From VXPQ01 sp965116435 (GTDB taxonomy: Bacteria; Bacteroidota; Rhodothermia; Rhodothermales; VXPQ01): a stretch of DNA of 64,000 nucleotides. The stretch covers positions 2,046,001 to 2,110,000 of the forward strand of contig OZ220686.1 in the NCBI GenBank assembly GCA_965116435.1, read 5' to 3'. The translations under genes were made by a program, and so were the position numbers. This document shows positions 17,511-27,170 of the stretch, one piece after another. Under the pieces are notes generated by a model. The model did not search any database. It was not told the DNA's origin and saw only the letters and a list, made by a program, of their open reading frames with translations. Each line of letters begins with the position of its first letter. The first letter of the stretch is position 1.

Positions 17511-17936
17511 TTATCCCGCCCCCGTTTTGCCGATGCGTCCCATCGCCACGCGCAACCGATTGCGGGCGCGCTCAAGCGCCCGGCTGGCGCGCGCCCGGTC
17601 GATATCTTCTCCAGTCGATTGCAACCGCTGCAAGGCCCGCTCTTCGGCGGCTTTCGCCCGCTGCGTATCTATTTCGGAAACCGGCTCGGCCGTGTCCGCA
17701 AGCACCGTAACCCGGTTGTCGATGACCTCCAGAAAGCCTCCGCTCGAAGCAAAAAACACCTGTTCTCCGTGGGCGGACGTAATGCGCACCGCGCCAATAT
17801 CGAACGCGGCGATCATGGGCGCATGGTTCAAGAGCACCTCGAACGAACCAAACCGTCCGGGCGCCTGAACGCCGCGCGCGTCTCCCTGAAAGACACGCCG
17901 GTCCGGAGCAACGATTTCAACCTGAAGATGGGCCAT
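17511..17936 (-). CDS. atpC: F-type ATP synthase epsilon subunit
   Basis: A protein of 141 residues with the N-terminal beta-sandwich typical of epsilon (LQVEIVAPDRRVFQGDARGVQAPGRFGSFEVLLNHAPMIAAF, split here by eye) and a C-terminal helical arm rich in Arg and Ala. It couples the rotor to the catalytic head and inhibits ATP hydrolysis. It follows atpD on the same strand after about 75 bases. The beta-epsilon pair stands apart from the remaining ATP synthase genes, an arrangement known in Bacteroidota and relatives. The C-terminus (RVAMGRIGKTGAG) ends directly at the next gene. Confidence 0.95.
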   Translation of the reverse strand: MAHLQVEIVAPDRRVFQGDARGVQAPGRFGSFEVLLNHAPMIAAFDIGAVRITSAHGEQVFFASSGGFLEVIDNRVTVLADTAEPVSEIDTQRAKAAEERALQRLQSTGEDIDRARASRALERARNRLRVAMGRIGKTGAG

Positions 17937-18012
17937 AGGGCTGGGGCGTTATGCCATCGGGCCGGGCGCCGAATGCCGGAACGCCCGGTGGCGAGCGAAC
18001 AGGAATCCCTGC

Positions 18013-19500
18013 TTACGCGGTTTCCTCCGCGAGCATTTTTTCGCCCGCTTCCACCACCTCCTCGATAGACCCCTTCAGGTTGAAGGCGCTCTCGGGATAC
18101 TGGTCCATCTCTCCTTCCAGAATGGCCCGGAATCCGCGAATCGAATCCTCCACCTTGACATACTTGCCTTCGATGCCGGTGAACTGCTGGGCCACAAAGA
18201 ACGGCTGGCTCATGAAGCGCTGCGCGCGGCGGGCCCGTTGCACCACGAGTTTGTCCTCATCGGACAATTCGTCCATTCCGAGAATGGCTATGATGTCCTG
18301 CAGCTCCTTGTAGCGCTGAAGGAGTTCCTTGACTTCCTGGGCCGTCCGGTAGTGTTCGTCGCCCACGATGCGGGCGTCCAGAATGCGACTGGTCGAATCC
18401 AGCGGGTCAATGGCCGGATAAATGCCCAGCGAGGCGATCTGGCGCGACAGGACCGTGGTGGCGTCGAGGTGCGCAAAGGTGGTGGCGGGCGCGGGGTCCG
18501 TAAGGTCGTCCGCCGGCACGTAAATGGCCTGGAACGAGGTGATGGCGCCGTCCCGGGTCGATGTGATGCGCTCCTGGAGTTCGCCCATCTCGGTGGCGAG
18601 CGTCGGTTGGTAGCCTACGGCGCTGGGCATGCGGCCAAGCAGGGCCGACACTTCCGAGCCGGCTTGCGTGAAGCGGAAAATGTTGTCCACGAAAAGCAGC
18701 ACGTCGCGGCCGCCCAGATCGCGAAAATATTCCGCGACGGTCAGGCCTGCCAGCGCAACGCGGGCGCGGGCGCCGGGTGGCTCGTTCATTTGTCCGAAAA
18801 CGAGCGTAATGTTGGATTGCCGCAGGGCTTCTTCGTCCACCTGGCTCAAATCCCAGCCTCCTTCCTCCATCGTCTGGCGAAAGGCGTCGCCGTAGCTCAT
18901 GACGCCGGATTCGAGCATCTCGCGCAACAGGTCGTTTCCCTCGCGCGTGCGTTCGCCGACGCCCGCAAAGACGGAAAGGCCCTCGTGCGCCTTGGCGATA
19001 TTGTTGATAAGTTCCTGGATGAGCACCGTTTTGCCGACGCCGGCGCCGCCGAACAATCCCACCTTGCCGCCGCGCGCCACCGGCTGAACCAGATCGATCA
19101 CCTTGATGCCCGTTTCCAGCATCTCGATACTCGTCTGCAATTCGTCGAAGGCCGGGGCTTCCCGGTGAATCGGGCGCCATTCGCTTACCTCGGGTTGCGG
19201 GAACCCGTCGATGGCGCGTCCAACCACATTGAGCAGGCGCCCCCGGATTTCTTCCCCGACGGGCATGGCGATCGCGCGGCCCGTATCCGTCACCTCTGCG
19301 CCGCGCGTAAGTCCGTCGGTGGAATCCATCGCGATCGTGCGCACGCGATTTTCCCCAAGGTGTTGCTGCACCTCCAGGACCAGATCGTCATCCTGATCTC
19401 GTCCGATCGTCAACGCGGAAAGAATTTGAGGAACGTCGCCGGATGGGAATTCCGCGTCCACGACAGGTCCGATGATCTGAACGACCTTGCCATTCGCCAT
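18013..19500 (-). CDS. atpD: F-type ATP synthase beta subunit
   Basis: The catalytic subunit, 495 residues. The Walker A motif GGAGVGKTVLIQELI lies near residue 160. Other landmarks are VFAGVGERTREGNDL, QMNEPPGARARVALAGLTVAE, DVLLFVDNIFRFTQAGSEVSALLGRMPSAVGY (seen in two parts) and LATEMGELQERITST. It is complete and normal. It heads the atpD-atpC pair. Upstream there are 230 bases to the receptor gene's 3' end, including a strong terminator at 19662-19699, so transcription likely starts in the AT-richer stretch 19510-19600. Confidence 0.98.
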   Translation of the reverse strand: MANGKVVQIIGPVVDAEFPSGDVPQILSALTIGRDQDDDLVLEVQQHLGENRVRTIAMDSTDGLTRGAEVTDTGRAIAMPVGEEIRGRLLNVVGRAIDGFPQPEVSEWRPIHREAPAFDELQTSIEMLETGIKVIDLVQPVARGGKVGLFGGAGVGKTVLIQELINNIAKAHEGLSVFAGVGERTREGNDLLREMLESGVMSYGDAFRQTMEEGGWDLSQVDEEALRQSNITLVFGQMNEPPGARARVALAGLTVAEYFRDLGGRDVLLFVDNIFRFTQAGSEVSALLGRMPSAVGYQPTLATEMGELQERITSTRDGAITSFQAIYVPADDLTDPAPATTFAHLDATTVLSRQIASLGIYPAIDPLDSTSRILDARIVGDEHYRTAQEVKELLQRYKELQDIIAILGMDELSDEDKLVVQRARRAQRFMSQPFFVAQQFTGIEGKYVKVEDSIRGFRAILEGEMDQYPESAFNLKGSIEEVVEAGEKMLAEETA

Positions 19501-19661
19501 AGTGCTTGCCCGTAATGAGTCCGTATCAGGATAAAGGAGAGTTATTGCACAACAAATCCAACCGAATTGTACTTCTTTTCGCCATTATAGATCGCAAAGA
19601 ATGTGCGAAACCGAACGGAAAACGCCCGCCGCTGACGCATAGGGCGACTTGGCCTGTGTGA

Positions 19662-19699
19662 AAAAAGGAGAGGGGCGGCGCGCCACCCCTCTCCTTTTT
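19662..19699. terminator. Bidirectional intrinsic terminator after the TonB-dependent receptor gene
   Basis: A perfect 14-base stem, AAAAAGGAGAGGGG / CCCCTCTCCTTTTT, encloses a GC-rich palindromic core (ggcgcgcc), giving a U-tract on either strand. It sits about 35 bases beyond the receptor stop codon and isolates that gene from atpD. Confidence 0.9.
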
Positions 19700-19732
19700 C
19701 GTCGTATGGATTCGCTACGTACTGTCCGCGGC

Positions 19733-22618
19733 TTATTTCCAGTCCCACCGGTACTTGACGCGCGCGTAGTAGAAGGCCCCGTTGAAGCCGAACGGAGTGA
19801 ACTGTCCGTACTTGTTGCCCACGCCGTCCGCAGCGCCCGGATATTCCTCCGGATAGGTGTTCAGCACGTTCTGCGCCCCGAGCGTAAACATCAGGTAGTC
19901 CGTGAACGAATGGGACGCCTCGACGTCGAAGAGCATGCGGGACGGGTAGTTGATCGTCTTTTCGGGATTCGACTCGTAGTAGGGCGTTTCGCCGTCGTAG
20001 TAGCCGTCCCAGTAACTTCCGCGCACCAGTACGCTTGTTCCGTTCGGGAAGGCATGCGTGACGGACACGTTTCCGCGCACGTTGGGCAGCCCTTCTTCAA
20101 GGATCCGAATCCGGGTGCCGCTCAGGGTTGCTGGTTCGAACTCGGTGACTTCGGTGGCCGTCCAGTTCCATGCGGCGCTAAACGTCGTGTTGGAGCCGTT
20201 CTGGCCAGATACCCGGTAGGCGCCTACGAGATCCAGGCCGCGCGTACGCGTGGCGAAGTCGTTGATGAAGAAGCGGAACCGCCGGAGTACGCCGCCAGGC
20301 CGAATGATGTTTTCGGCCAGCAGATGCTCGACGTCCGCGGCGCTCAGGGCGAAGTTCTGGCTCGTCGTGAGCCGATCCGACATGTCGATCTGGAAAAAGT
20401 CCGCCGAAATGATCAGGGGACCCTGGTCGAACACGGTCCCGAGGGCGAAGTTGACGGATTTTTCGGGTTCCAGCGCTTTTCCGCCATACTCCTCGGCCAG
20501 CAACGAGGTCGAGGGTATCGTTCCGTTGTTGGTCAGATCCATGATTTCGGGATCGTAGATCGTCGAGATGTTGAAGGCGTTCTGCTGCCCCGGCGTGGGC
20601 GCGCGGAACCCTGTGCTGACGCTGGCGCGCAATGCCAACGTCTCGGAGAGACCATACCGCCCTGCGATTTTCCCGTTGATCGTCGTGCCGAAGTCCGAAA
20701 AATTCTCGATGCGGCCCGCTACGCTGACGTTCCAGTCCTGGACGGGATCCTGAAATTCAATGTCCGAATAGAGCGCGAAATTGCTTCGGTTCCAGTCGCC
20801 CTCCGTAAGGGGGCCGAACCCGGTGAAGCCGTTCGAGCCGGGCGTGAAGCCCTGCGTTGCAAGCGGTCCTTCGACCCAGGATGCCTGGTCGCCGCGCTCG
20901 ATCTTGAACGTTTCCTGGCGCCACTCGCCGCCGCCCGCGATGTTGACCTGGTCGTTAAGCGGGTACGAAAGGTCTACGTTCAGGTTGATTTCCTGCTGGT
21001 CGTAAACTCCGGGTTTGAAGTACGGCGTACAGCCCTGGTCGGGAACGTGCGGGGACGCGCCTTCCTTGCTGCACGGCTGATCGGGCCCCAGCGAAGCGTT
21101 GACCGTGTTGTACATGTAGAAGTCCATGTTGGACTTGCCCCAGCTTGCGCTGGCGTCCCAGCCCAGATCCCCCCGGGTTCCCCGGAGACCCACCAGACCG
21201 GAGGCGTCCGTCACGTTCGCGCCGAACTGCGGCGTAAAGCCGCCCGGCAAGATTTTCTGGAAGGTGAAGCAATTGGGGTTGTTGAGCACCTCGTTCCAGG
21301 CCGCCGTGTCCGACACCACGCCGCCGGAAACGCGGACTTCGGGACAGCCGGCCGAGCCGTCGAGTACGCCGTCCTCTGCATCCAGCAAATCGCCTACGAG
21401 CAGGATGGATTCGTCGTCGGCGTTCGAGGTTCCGTACACGCCGCTGCGGGTGTTCGGATTACGGAAATAGAACCCGCCTTCGACCTGCTTGCTCACGTAG
21501 TTTCCGTGGCCGTAGGCTTCCATGTCTTCGTTGATCGGGTGCCCGGCGTTGACCCAAAACTTGACCTCGTTGTTTATTTCGGGCGACCCCCAGATCTGCG
21601 CGGGTTCGCGCACGGCGGTATTGCCGGCGTTGACGAGGCTGATCGCGTCGTTGCGCTGCACGCTGCGGTCGGTGGGAAGGGTGTTGCCGAACTCCCCGGT
21701 GAGGTTCAGGAAGCCCTCTGCGCCCAGCGGAAGCCCGACGTTGGCCGAGATGGTGTACATGTCCCCGTCTCCCGGCAGGGCGCCGCGGTCCACCCGGTTA
21801 CTCGTGTCTCCCAGAAGGTTTCCGCCCGTCTTGATCGCAACAGATCCGCCGGACCGGTCGTCCTTGAGCACGAGATTCATCACTCCCGCGATGGCGTCCG
21901 AACCGTACTGGGCCGCCGCGCCGTCGCGCAACACTTCTGCCTGCTCCAGGGCCAGGCCGGGGATAAGCGCAATATCCGGTCCCTGGGCGCCGTCGGCAAG
22001 GCCGTTGCCGTACCAGGTGATGACCGCCGTACGGTGCCGCCGCTTGCCGTTGACGAGCACCAGCGTATGGTCGGGAGCCAGGCCGCGCAGATTCGCCGGA
22101 CGGGCGAAGGTCGCGGCGTCGCTGATGGGCTGCGTGTTCACATTGAACGAGGGCACCACGTTGCGCAACAGGTTGGCGAAGTCCGTATCCCCCTGATTCA
22201 CGAAATCGTCGCTGCGAATCACGTCGATGGGCACGGGCGATTCCGTAACCGTCCGGGGCTGCGAGCGGCTGCCAACCACGGCCAGGCCTGCAAGCAGGAT
22301 CGTGGTTTCGCTCATGGTTGCGTCAACCCGGGTCGTTTCTCCGTCCATGACGGTGATTTCCATGGAAACCGGCTCGTACCCGAGCAGGCGAAAATCCAGC
22401 ATATGGGTTCCCGCAGGCGCCTGGCTGATCGAATAGTTTCCGTCGACGTCGGTCAGATCGCCGACGTTCAATGCCGTGATGGCCACCTGTACGTCGGGCA
22501 GGGCCATGCCGTTGTCGTCGCTCACGGTTCCTTCGATCGTCCCTTGCGCAAAAAGGGAGACGGGCAAAAACACCAAGAGCGCCAAGGCGGTCAATGCGTA
22601 TCGTATCTGGTTTTTCAT
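19733..22618 (-). CDS. TonB-dependent outer-membrane receptor with carboxypeptidase-like N-terminal domain
   Basis: A receptor of 961 residues starting MKNQIRYALTALALLVFLPV (signal peptide ending FAQ). Residues about 24-105 form the carboxypeptidase-regulatory-like domain (GTIEGTVSDDNGMALPDVQV). The plug follows (NVVPSFNVNTQPISDAATFA, VLVNGKRRHRTAVI, EVLRDGAAAQYGSDAIAGVM). The rest is a 22-strand-type barrel ending in aromatic residues (YARVKYRWDWK). It takes up a bulky ligand across the outer membrane with TonB energy. No SusD partner is adjacent, so this is a stand-alone receptor and not part of a classical Sus pair. The ligand is unknown. The start at 22618 is set by the signal peptide. 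A strong terminator follows the gene. Confidence 0.93.
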   Translation of the reverse strand: MKNQIRYALTALALLVFLPVSLFAQGTIEGTVSDDNGMALPDVQVAITALNVGDLTDVDGNYSISQAPAGTHMLDFRLLGYEPVSMEITVMDGETTRVDATMSETTILLAGLAVVGSRSQPRTVTESPVPIDVIRSDDFVNQGDTDFANLLRNVVPSFNVNTQPISDAATFARPANLRGLAPDHTLVLVNGKRRHRTAVITWYGNGLADGAQGPDIALIPGLALEQAEVLRDGAAAQYGSDAIAGVMNLVLKDDRSGGSVAIKTGGNLLGDTSNRVDRGALPGDGDMYTISANVGLPLGAEGFLNLTGEFGNTLPTDRSVQRNDAISLVNAGNTAVREPAQIWGSPEINNEVKFWVNAGHPINEDMEAYGHGNYVSKQVEGGFYFRNPNTRSGVYGTSNADDESILLVGDLLDAEDGVLDGSAGCPEVRVSGGVVSDTAAWNEVLNNPNCFTFQKILPGGFTPQFGANVTDASGLVGLRGTRGDLGWDASASWGKSNMDFYMYNTVNASLGPDQPCSKEGASPHVPDQGCTPYFKPGVYDQQEINLNVDLSYPLNDQVNIAGGGEWRQETFKIERGDQASWVEGPLATQGFTPGSNGFTGFGPLTEGDWNRSNFALYSDIEFQDPVQDWNVSVAGRIENFSDFGTTINGKIAGRYGLSETLALRASVSTGFRAPTPGQQNAFNISTIYDPEIMDLTNNGTIPSTSLLAEEYGGKALEPEKSVNFALGTVFDQGPLIISADFFQIDMSDRLTTSQNFALSAADVEHLLAENIIRPGGVLRRFRFFINDFATRTRGLDLVGAYRVSGQNGSNTTFSAAWNWTATEVTEFEPATLSGTRIRILEEGLPNVRGNVSVTHAFPNGTSVLVRGSYWDGYYDGETPYYESNPEKTINYPSRMLFDVEASHSFTDYLMFTLGAQNVLNTYPEEYPGAADGVGNKYGQFTPFGFNGAFYYARVKYRWDWK

Positions 22619-22839
22619 AGTCCAAGGCAAGTTTTCCGGGAGATTTGCAACGAACGGCGTCGGACCCGCTTCATGCCTGCATACCAGGATGTTCACGAGA
22701 TCCCGAGACGCTCTGAGAACCTTTCGGAGCCACAGAGCGCCTTGCGCCCTTCGAAGTACACAGGACAATGTACTGCACCTTAAACTCTATGTCAAGAAGA
22801 AATCTGTTCGAAATGCGATCAGGTTCTTTCTGTGAGGCG

Positions 22840-23883
22840 CTATTTTTCCCCGAAATGCTCGTAGCCGCCGCGCTCGAGCGGCAAGCGCTGGCCGTCCGCC
22901 GTTCGCGCCGTGACGTCGCCGTCCGCCGTGCAGCGCCCGATCACCCGGCACGTTTCCGCATCCATGCGCGAAACCTCCTCGCGGGACGCCGCGAAAAGCA
23001 ATTCGTAATCTTCCCCGCCAAACAGCGCGAAGACGGCGGCGTCTTCGCCGAGGGATTCGGCGGCGGCGTACGTTTCCGGGGCAATGGGCAGCGCCTCCAG
23101 AAACAATTCGGCGCCGCACCCGCTGGCGCGGCAGATATGGCGTACGTCCGATCCGAGGCCGTCCGAAAGGTCGATGAGGGCGTTCGGCCTGGCGCCGCGG
23201 GTCGCCCAGTCCCGCACCACGTCCAGGCGGGCGCGCGGGACCAGTTGTCGCTGAATCACATAGCGGTACGGATCGATATCCGGCGCAAATTCCGCGCCCT
23301 TTTCCTGGAGTTTCCGGCGTTGCTCCAGCAGGATCCGGAGTCCGGCGAAGGCGCCTCCAAGATCGCCCGTCGTACACAACAAGTCTCCGGGAACGGCTCC
23401 CCGGCGATGCGCGATAGCCGCCTCGTCCGCCTCGCCCACGACGGTTACGGAAATCGTCAGGCGGGCGGCTGCAGTCGTATCGCCGCCCACGACCGTCACG
23501 CCGTACAGATCGCACGCCTTCCGTACGCCCCGGTAAAACCCCTCGACCTGCTCGACGAACATGTTTTCCGGCGCGCCCAGTCCGATCGTCGCATACCGCG
23601 GCTCGGCGTTCATGGCGGCAATGTCGCTTACGTTGACAGCCATGGCCTTCGCGCCGAGGTATTCCATGGGCATGAGGAGGCGGTCGAAATGGACGCCCTC
23701 GACCAGCATATCGGTGGCGACGACATGTACGCGTTGTCCGTCGATGCGGTACACGGCGGCGTCGTCCGAAATGCCGGTTACGAGCGCTTCGTCGGAAGGC
23801 TCGCCGAGAATGCGGCGCATGGCGTCGATCAGCCCAAACTCGCCGTACTCACGGATGGGCGTCCAGGACGAATCGTTGTGCAT
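22840..23883 (-). CDS. thiL: Thiamine-monophosphate kinase
   Basis: A 347-residue enzyme that phosphorylates thiamine monophosphate to the diphosphate cofactor. Family marks are GEFGLIDAMRRILGE at the N-terminus, GISDDAAVYRIDGQRVHVVATDMLVEGVHFD (seen in pieces), NVSDIAAMNAEP, VVGGDTTAAARLTISVT and LIDLSDGLGSDVRHIC. All metal-binding aspartates appear present. It is the last gene of a minus-strand operon, 16 bases after anmK. The 220 bases beyond it lead to the TonB-dependent receptor and hold no other gene. Confidence 0.96.
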   Translation of the reverse strand: MHNDSSWTPIREYGEFGLIDAMRRILGEPSDEALVTGISDDAAVYRIDGQRVHVVATDMLVEGVHFDRLLMPMEYLGAKAMAVNVSDIAAMNAEPRYATIGLGAPENMFVEQVEGFYRGVRKACDLYGVTVVGGDTTAAARLTISVTVVGEADEAAIAHRRGAVPGDLLCTTGDLGGAFAGLRILLEQRRKLQEKGAEFAPDIDPYRYVIQRQLVPRARLDVVRDWATRGARPNALIDLSDGLGSDVRHICRASGCGAELFLEALPIAPETYAAAESLGEDAAVFALFGGEDYELLFAASREEVSRMDAETCRVIGRCTADGDVTARTADGQRLPLERGGYEHFGEK

Positions 23884-23899
23884 CGGAGTATCCTCGAAA

Positions 23900-25096
23900 C
23901 TACGCGGGAATGCAGAGTTTGCCGAGCGTCGTGCCCCGGGACGCGCCGGTCACTGAAGGCAGGTTCGTTTCCGCGCCGTTTATGGCTTCGTGGGCCAGTA
24001 TGGCGAAGCACAGCGCTTCCTTGGCTTCGGAAGGAATGCCGTATGCTTCGATGGCCCGGACGGGGATCGGGGCAAACACATGGGCCAGGCGATCCATCAG
24101 GAAACGGTTGCGCACCCCGCCGCCGGAAACGATGAGTGCGTCCAGCGCGTGGGCATGGCGGATGAAACGGGCATAGGCCTGATAGACGGATAGCACGGTC
24201 AGCATCGTTCCCGTGGCGAGAATATCTTCCGGATCCGGGCAGTCCATGGCGTCGCGGCACTGCTGCGCAAGCTGTTCGGCGAACAAGGCGCCGAAATATT
24301 CGCGTCCGGTAGATTTGGGCGGCTTCCGGGTAAAATACGCATCTTTCAGCAAGGCCGCCATGACTCCGTCGTCCGTGCGTCCTGCGGCGGCGCGGCGGCC
24401 CTCGTCGTCGTACGGTTCGTTGAACAACATGGCCGCAAGCGCATCGATCGCCATGTTGCCCGGCCCCGTGTCGAACGCGAATACGTTGCTTCGATCCGCT
24501 CCGGCAGGAAGAATCGTGATGTTGGCGATGCCCCCGAGGTTGAGCAAGCCGCGCGTTTCCCGTTCGTCGCGGAAACACACATAATCGAAATACGGGACGA
24601 GCGGGGCGCCTTGTCCGCCCAGCGCCATGTCCGCCATCCGAAAATCGCCCGCCACGGGAACGCGCAGCAGGTTGGCCAGCACCGACGGGTCGCCGACCTG
24701 CAACGTGGACATGATTTCCTGGCCGCCGCAATCCGTCGGATACGGCACATGATGAATCGTCTGGCCGTGTACGCCCACGAGGTCCAGATCGGATACGGCG
24801 TATCTGGACGCGGCGGCGACGCGCTCGACCGATTCGGCGTAGGCATGCGCAAGGCGGACATTCAACTGGGAAATGTCGAACACGGTCGAATGCACGAGCG
24901 TCGAGTTCGCCAGAATAACTCGCCGGAGCGCGTCGGGCCAGGGCGTGTGGTCGAATCCGAGGATTTCGAATGCGATTTCCTCCCCGGATCCTTCGAGACG
25001 GGTCAGTACGGCGTCTACGCCGTCCAGCGACGTGCCGCTCATCAACCCGACCACGAGCCGGGATTCCTTGGCCTGCACCTGGCGAAGTCGCTGCAT
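23900..25096 (-). CDS. anmK: Anhydro-N-acetylmuramic acid kinase
   Basis: A 398-residue cytoplasmic kinase that recycles anhydro-MurNAc from the cell wall into MurNAc-6-phosphate. It begins with the phosphate loop VVGLMSGTSLDGVDAVLTRL. DLVGVHGQTIHH, FDTGPGNMAIDALA, LLNLGGIANIT and LIVSGGGVRNRFLMDRL are further family marks. The length is normal, if slightly long. It is in the minus-strand operon between the TPR gene (6 bases upstream) and thiL (16 bases downstream). Confidence 0.96.
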   Translation of the reverse strand: MQRLRQVQAKESRLVVGLMSGTSLDGVDAVLTRLEGSGEEIAFEILGFDHTPWPDALRRVILANSTLVHSTVFDISQLNVRLAHAYAESVERVAAASRYAVSDLDLVGVHGQTIHHVPYPTDCGGQEIMSTLQVGDPSVLANLLRVPVAGDFRMADMALGGQGAPLVPYFDYVCFRDERETRGLLNLGGIANITILPAGADRSNVFAFDTGPGNMAIDALAAMLFNEPYDDEGRRAAAGRTDDGVMAALLKDAYFTRKPPKSTGREYFGALFAEQLAQQCRDAMDCPDPEDILATGTMLTVLSVYQAYARFIRHAHALDALIVSGGGVRNRFLMDRLAHVFAPIPVRAIEAYGIPSEAKEALCFAILAHEAINGAETNLPSVTGASRGTTLGKLCIPA

Positions 25097-25102
25097 ACCG
25101 GT

Positions 25103-25639
25103 TCAGTCCTCTGCTTCTCTGGATCGCATCTGGAGCGCCTGCTCCCGGAAGGCCGTCGCTTGTTCGGGGCGCTGTTCGGCCAGCGCGTCGTACATGCGCG
25201 CCGCTTCTCCGTACTGTTTCTGCGCGGCGTAAATACCGGCCAGGGTTTCGCTGGCCACATCGTCGATGTCGATGTCGAGGTCCCGGGAGGGCAGGGAGGG
25301 CGCATCAGGGGAGGGAACGATGCGCGCCGACGCCAGACGGGCAATGAGGCTGTCGATATCTGAAAAGGGGTCCGTTTCCTGCGGCGGCGCATGTACTTTC
25401 CGGGCGGCGTTCGCCAGTCCGCGGAACGCCACGGGGCTGGTCGGCGCCAGACGCACCGCTTCGCGCCAGCCCTGTAGCGCACGGTTCCATGCCCCCAGTT
25501 CCTCCTGCGCCCGGGCCCATACGATATGCGCGGCGGCGTATTCCGGCAGTCGGTCCAGCGTCGCCTCGAGCAACGCGGCCGCCTGTTCGGCGTCGCCCGC
25601 CTCAAGACAGGCGACCGCTTGTTGAATATCCGTCGTCAC
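25103..25639 (-). CDS. TPR-repeat protein, small, cytoplasmic
   Basis: A protein of about 178 residues made of tetratricopeptide-like helices: IQQAVACLEAGDAEQAAALL, HIVWARAQEELGAWNRALQG and GIYAAQKQYGEAARMYDALA. There is a Pro/Asp-rich middle (PPQETDPFSDIDSLIARL) and a C-terminus ending REAED. No signal peptide is seen. It probably acts as a protein-protein scaffold; no partner is evident. A GTG about 20 bases after the glycosyltransferase stop is preferred as start. A TTG about 87 bases earlier would overlap the previous gene and encodes residues that do not resemble TPR. It sits between the glycosyltransferase and anmK in the operon. Confidence 0.7.
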   Translation of the reverse strand: MTTDIQQAVACLEAGDAEQAAALLEATLDRLPEYAAAHIVWARAQEELGAWNRALQGWREAVRLAPTSPVAFRGLANAARKVHAPPQETDPFSDIDSLIARLASARIVPSPDAPSLPSRDLDIDIDDVASETLAGIYAAQKQYGEAARMYDALAEQRPEQATAFREQALQMRSREAED

Positions 25640-25658
25640 AGGCACGAGGCCGAGGGCC

Positions 25659-27137
25659 TTACTGGATGGATTTTGTACGAGTTTCCCGGAATGTCGCGGT
25701 AGCGACCAGCACGAATCCCGCCGCAAAAAGCAGCTGAAAAGCGACGGCGTCCCATTGCCCGGTCATCAGAAGATACGCTACGCCCGCCGTTGAATAGACC
25801 CCCATGGCGATTTCCAGCGGGTATGCTATGCGAAGCGCCGCCGATCCGCCCGGACGGCGGCGCAAACGGCCCGTCGCCGTCCGGTTTCCAGCGGCGACGG
25901 TTCCGAACTTGGGCGTACGCACGAACGGCGAGGATATGCCCGCAAACGCTTCGACCACCGCAATCGTGTTCCGGATGGACATGCCGACCGTACCGGCCAT
26001 GAACACCGGAAGGACGCCGAGGCGCCGCGGCCAGTCGGCATACAACCGACGCTGCGCAAAAACCTGCGCCAGCGCGAACCCGGCGAACCCGATCGATCCC
26101 AGCGCCAACCAGCCGAGCCATGCCTCGCTTGGCCCGCCGGCGTGCGTGGCCGCCTGCATGGGCGCATGCAGCACGCCGGCAAGCAGCACGAAGGGGAACA
26201 CCAGATGGGCCGTCATATGCAATGTGCCTTGCACCTTTCGGCGGAAGGATTCCCGGGACGCCCAGAGGGTTCGCAGCAACTTGCGGGCGGTTTCTACGGA
26301 TCCTTTCGTCCAGCGAAACTGCTGGGTTCGCACGCCTTCGAAGGTGGACGGAAGTTCGGCGGGCACTTCGACGTCGCCCATGAATTCGATGCTCCATCCC
26401 GCCAGCTGCGCTCGGTAGCTCAGGTCGAGGTCCTCGGCAATGGTGTCGGCTTGCCATCCGCCTGCGTCCACGATGGCCGCGCGGCGCCACACGCCCGCCG
26501 TTCCGTTGAAATGCAAAAAGCAGTCGGCGCGGCGGCGGGCCAACTGCTCCACGGCGAAATGGGTATCCAGCCCCACAGCCTGGATGCGCGTAAGCAGGGA
26601 TGCATTCTGGTTGAGATGGCCCCATCGCGCTTGCACGGCGCCCAGGCGCTCGCGGGCGAAGGCGGGCATGAGGCGGCGCAGAAAATCCGGGCGGGGCACG
26701 AAATCGGCGTCGAACACGGCCACAAAGTCGCCCTCGGCCTGCGTCAGCCCGTAGCGCAGGGCCCCGGCCTTGTACCCCTCCCGATTCGGACGACGAAGAT
26801 GCACGATCCGAACGCCTCGGGAAGCTATGGCGGCCATGCGGCGGGCCACCAGGCGGGGCGTATCGTCCGTGGAATCGTCCAGCACTTGTATTTCGAACCG
26901 GTCCGGCGGATAATCCAGCCGTACGCAGGCGTCGATCAGCCGTTCGACCACGAGCGGTTCGTTGAAAACGGGCAATTGCACCGTGACGAACGGCCAGACA
27001 AACGACCGGTCGGGAGGCGGCGCCGGCGACGGGTCCGGCGCAAGGCGCCCTGCGCCGGCGGACCGCTTGCACAACCACAGCAGGTTGGCGCCGTACAGCG
27101 TCAATACGGCAATCGCTATCGCATACAGAATCGCCAC
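25659..27137 (-). CDS. Membrane glycosyltransferase family 2 (cellulose synthase/PgaC-like)
   Basis: A protein of 492 residues with an N-terminal membrane helix (MAILYAIAIAVLTLYGANLL), a cytoplasmic GT-A domain and three or more C-terminal membrane helices. Catalytic signatures are complete: VLDDSTDDT, FDADFVPRPDFL (DxD-type), AEDLDLSYRAQ (ED of the TED motif) and QQFRWTKGS (Q-x-x-R-W). These mark processive beta-glycosyltransferases, though many homologues make glycolipids instead. The product is unknown. It lies in an operon with an LptE-like gene, compatible with envelope assembly. It is 34 bases downstream of the lptE-like stop. Confidence 0.9.
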   Translation of the reverse strand: MAILYAIAIAVLTLYGANLLWLCKRSAGAGRLAPDPSPAPPPDRSFVWPFVTVQLPVFNEPLVVERLIDACVRLDYPPDRFEIQVLDDSTDDTPRLVARRMAAIASRGVRIVHLRRPNREGYKAGALRYGLTQAEGDFVAVFDADFVPRPDFLRRLMPAFARERLGAVQARWGHLNQNASLLTRIQAVGLDTHFAVEQLARRRADCFLHFNGTAGVWRRAAIVDAGGWQADTIAEDLDLSYRAQLAGWSIEFMGDVEVPAELPSTFEGVRTQQFRWTKGSVETARKLLRTLWASRESFRRKVQGTLHMTAHLVFPFVLLAGVLHAPMQAATHAGGPSEAWLGWLALGSIGFAGFALAQVFAQRRLYADWPRRLGVLPVFMAGTVGMSIRNTIAVVEAFAGISSPFVRTPKFGTVAAGNRTATGRLRRRPGGSAALRIAYPLEIAMGVYSTAGVAYLLMTGQWDAVAFQLLFAAGFVLVATATFRETRTKSIQ

Positions 27138-27170
27138 GCCGGACAGGGTTTCGATAGGATATCTTCTGGA

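Noticed and set aside
19649..22783. Long open frame of over 1000 codons opposite the TonB-dependent receptor
   Set aside because: Shadow of the receptor gene. No family pattern and implausible composition.
23900..25096. Additional genes opposite anmK
   Set aside because: All are short mirror frames without motifs, and the anmK signature motifs are complete.
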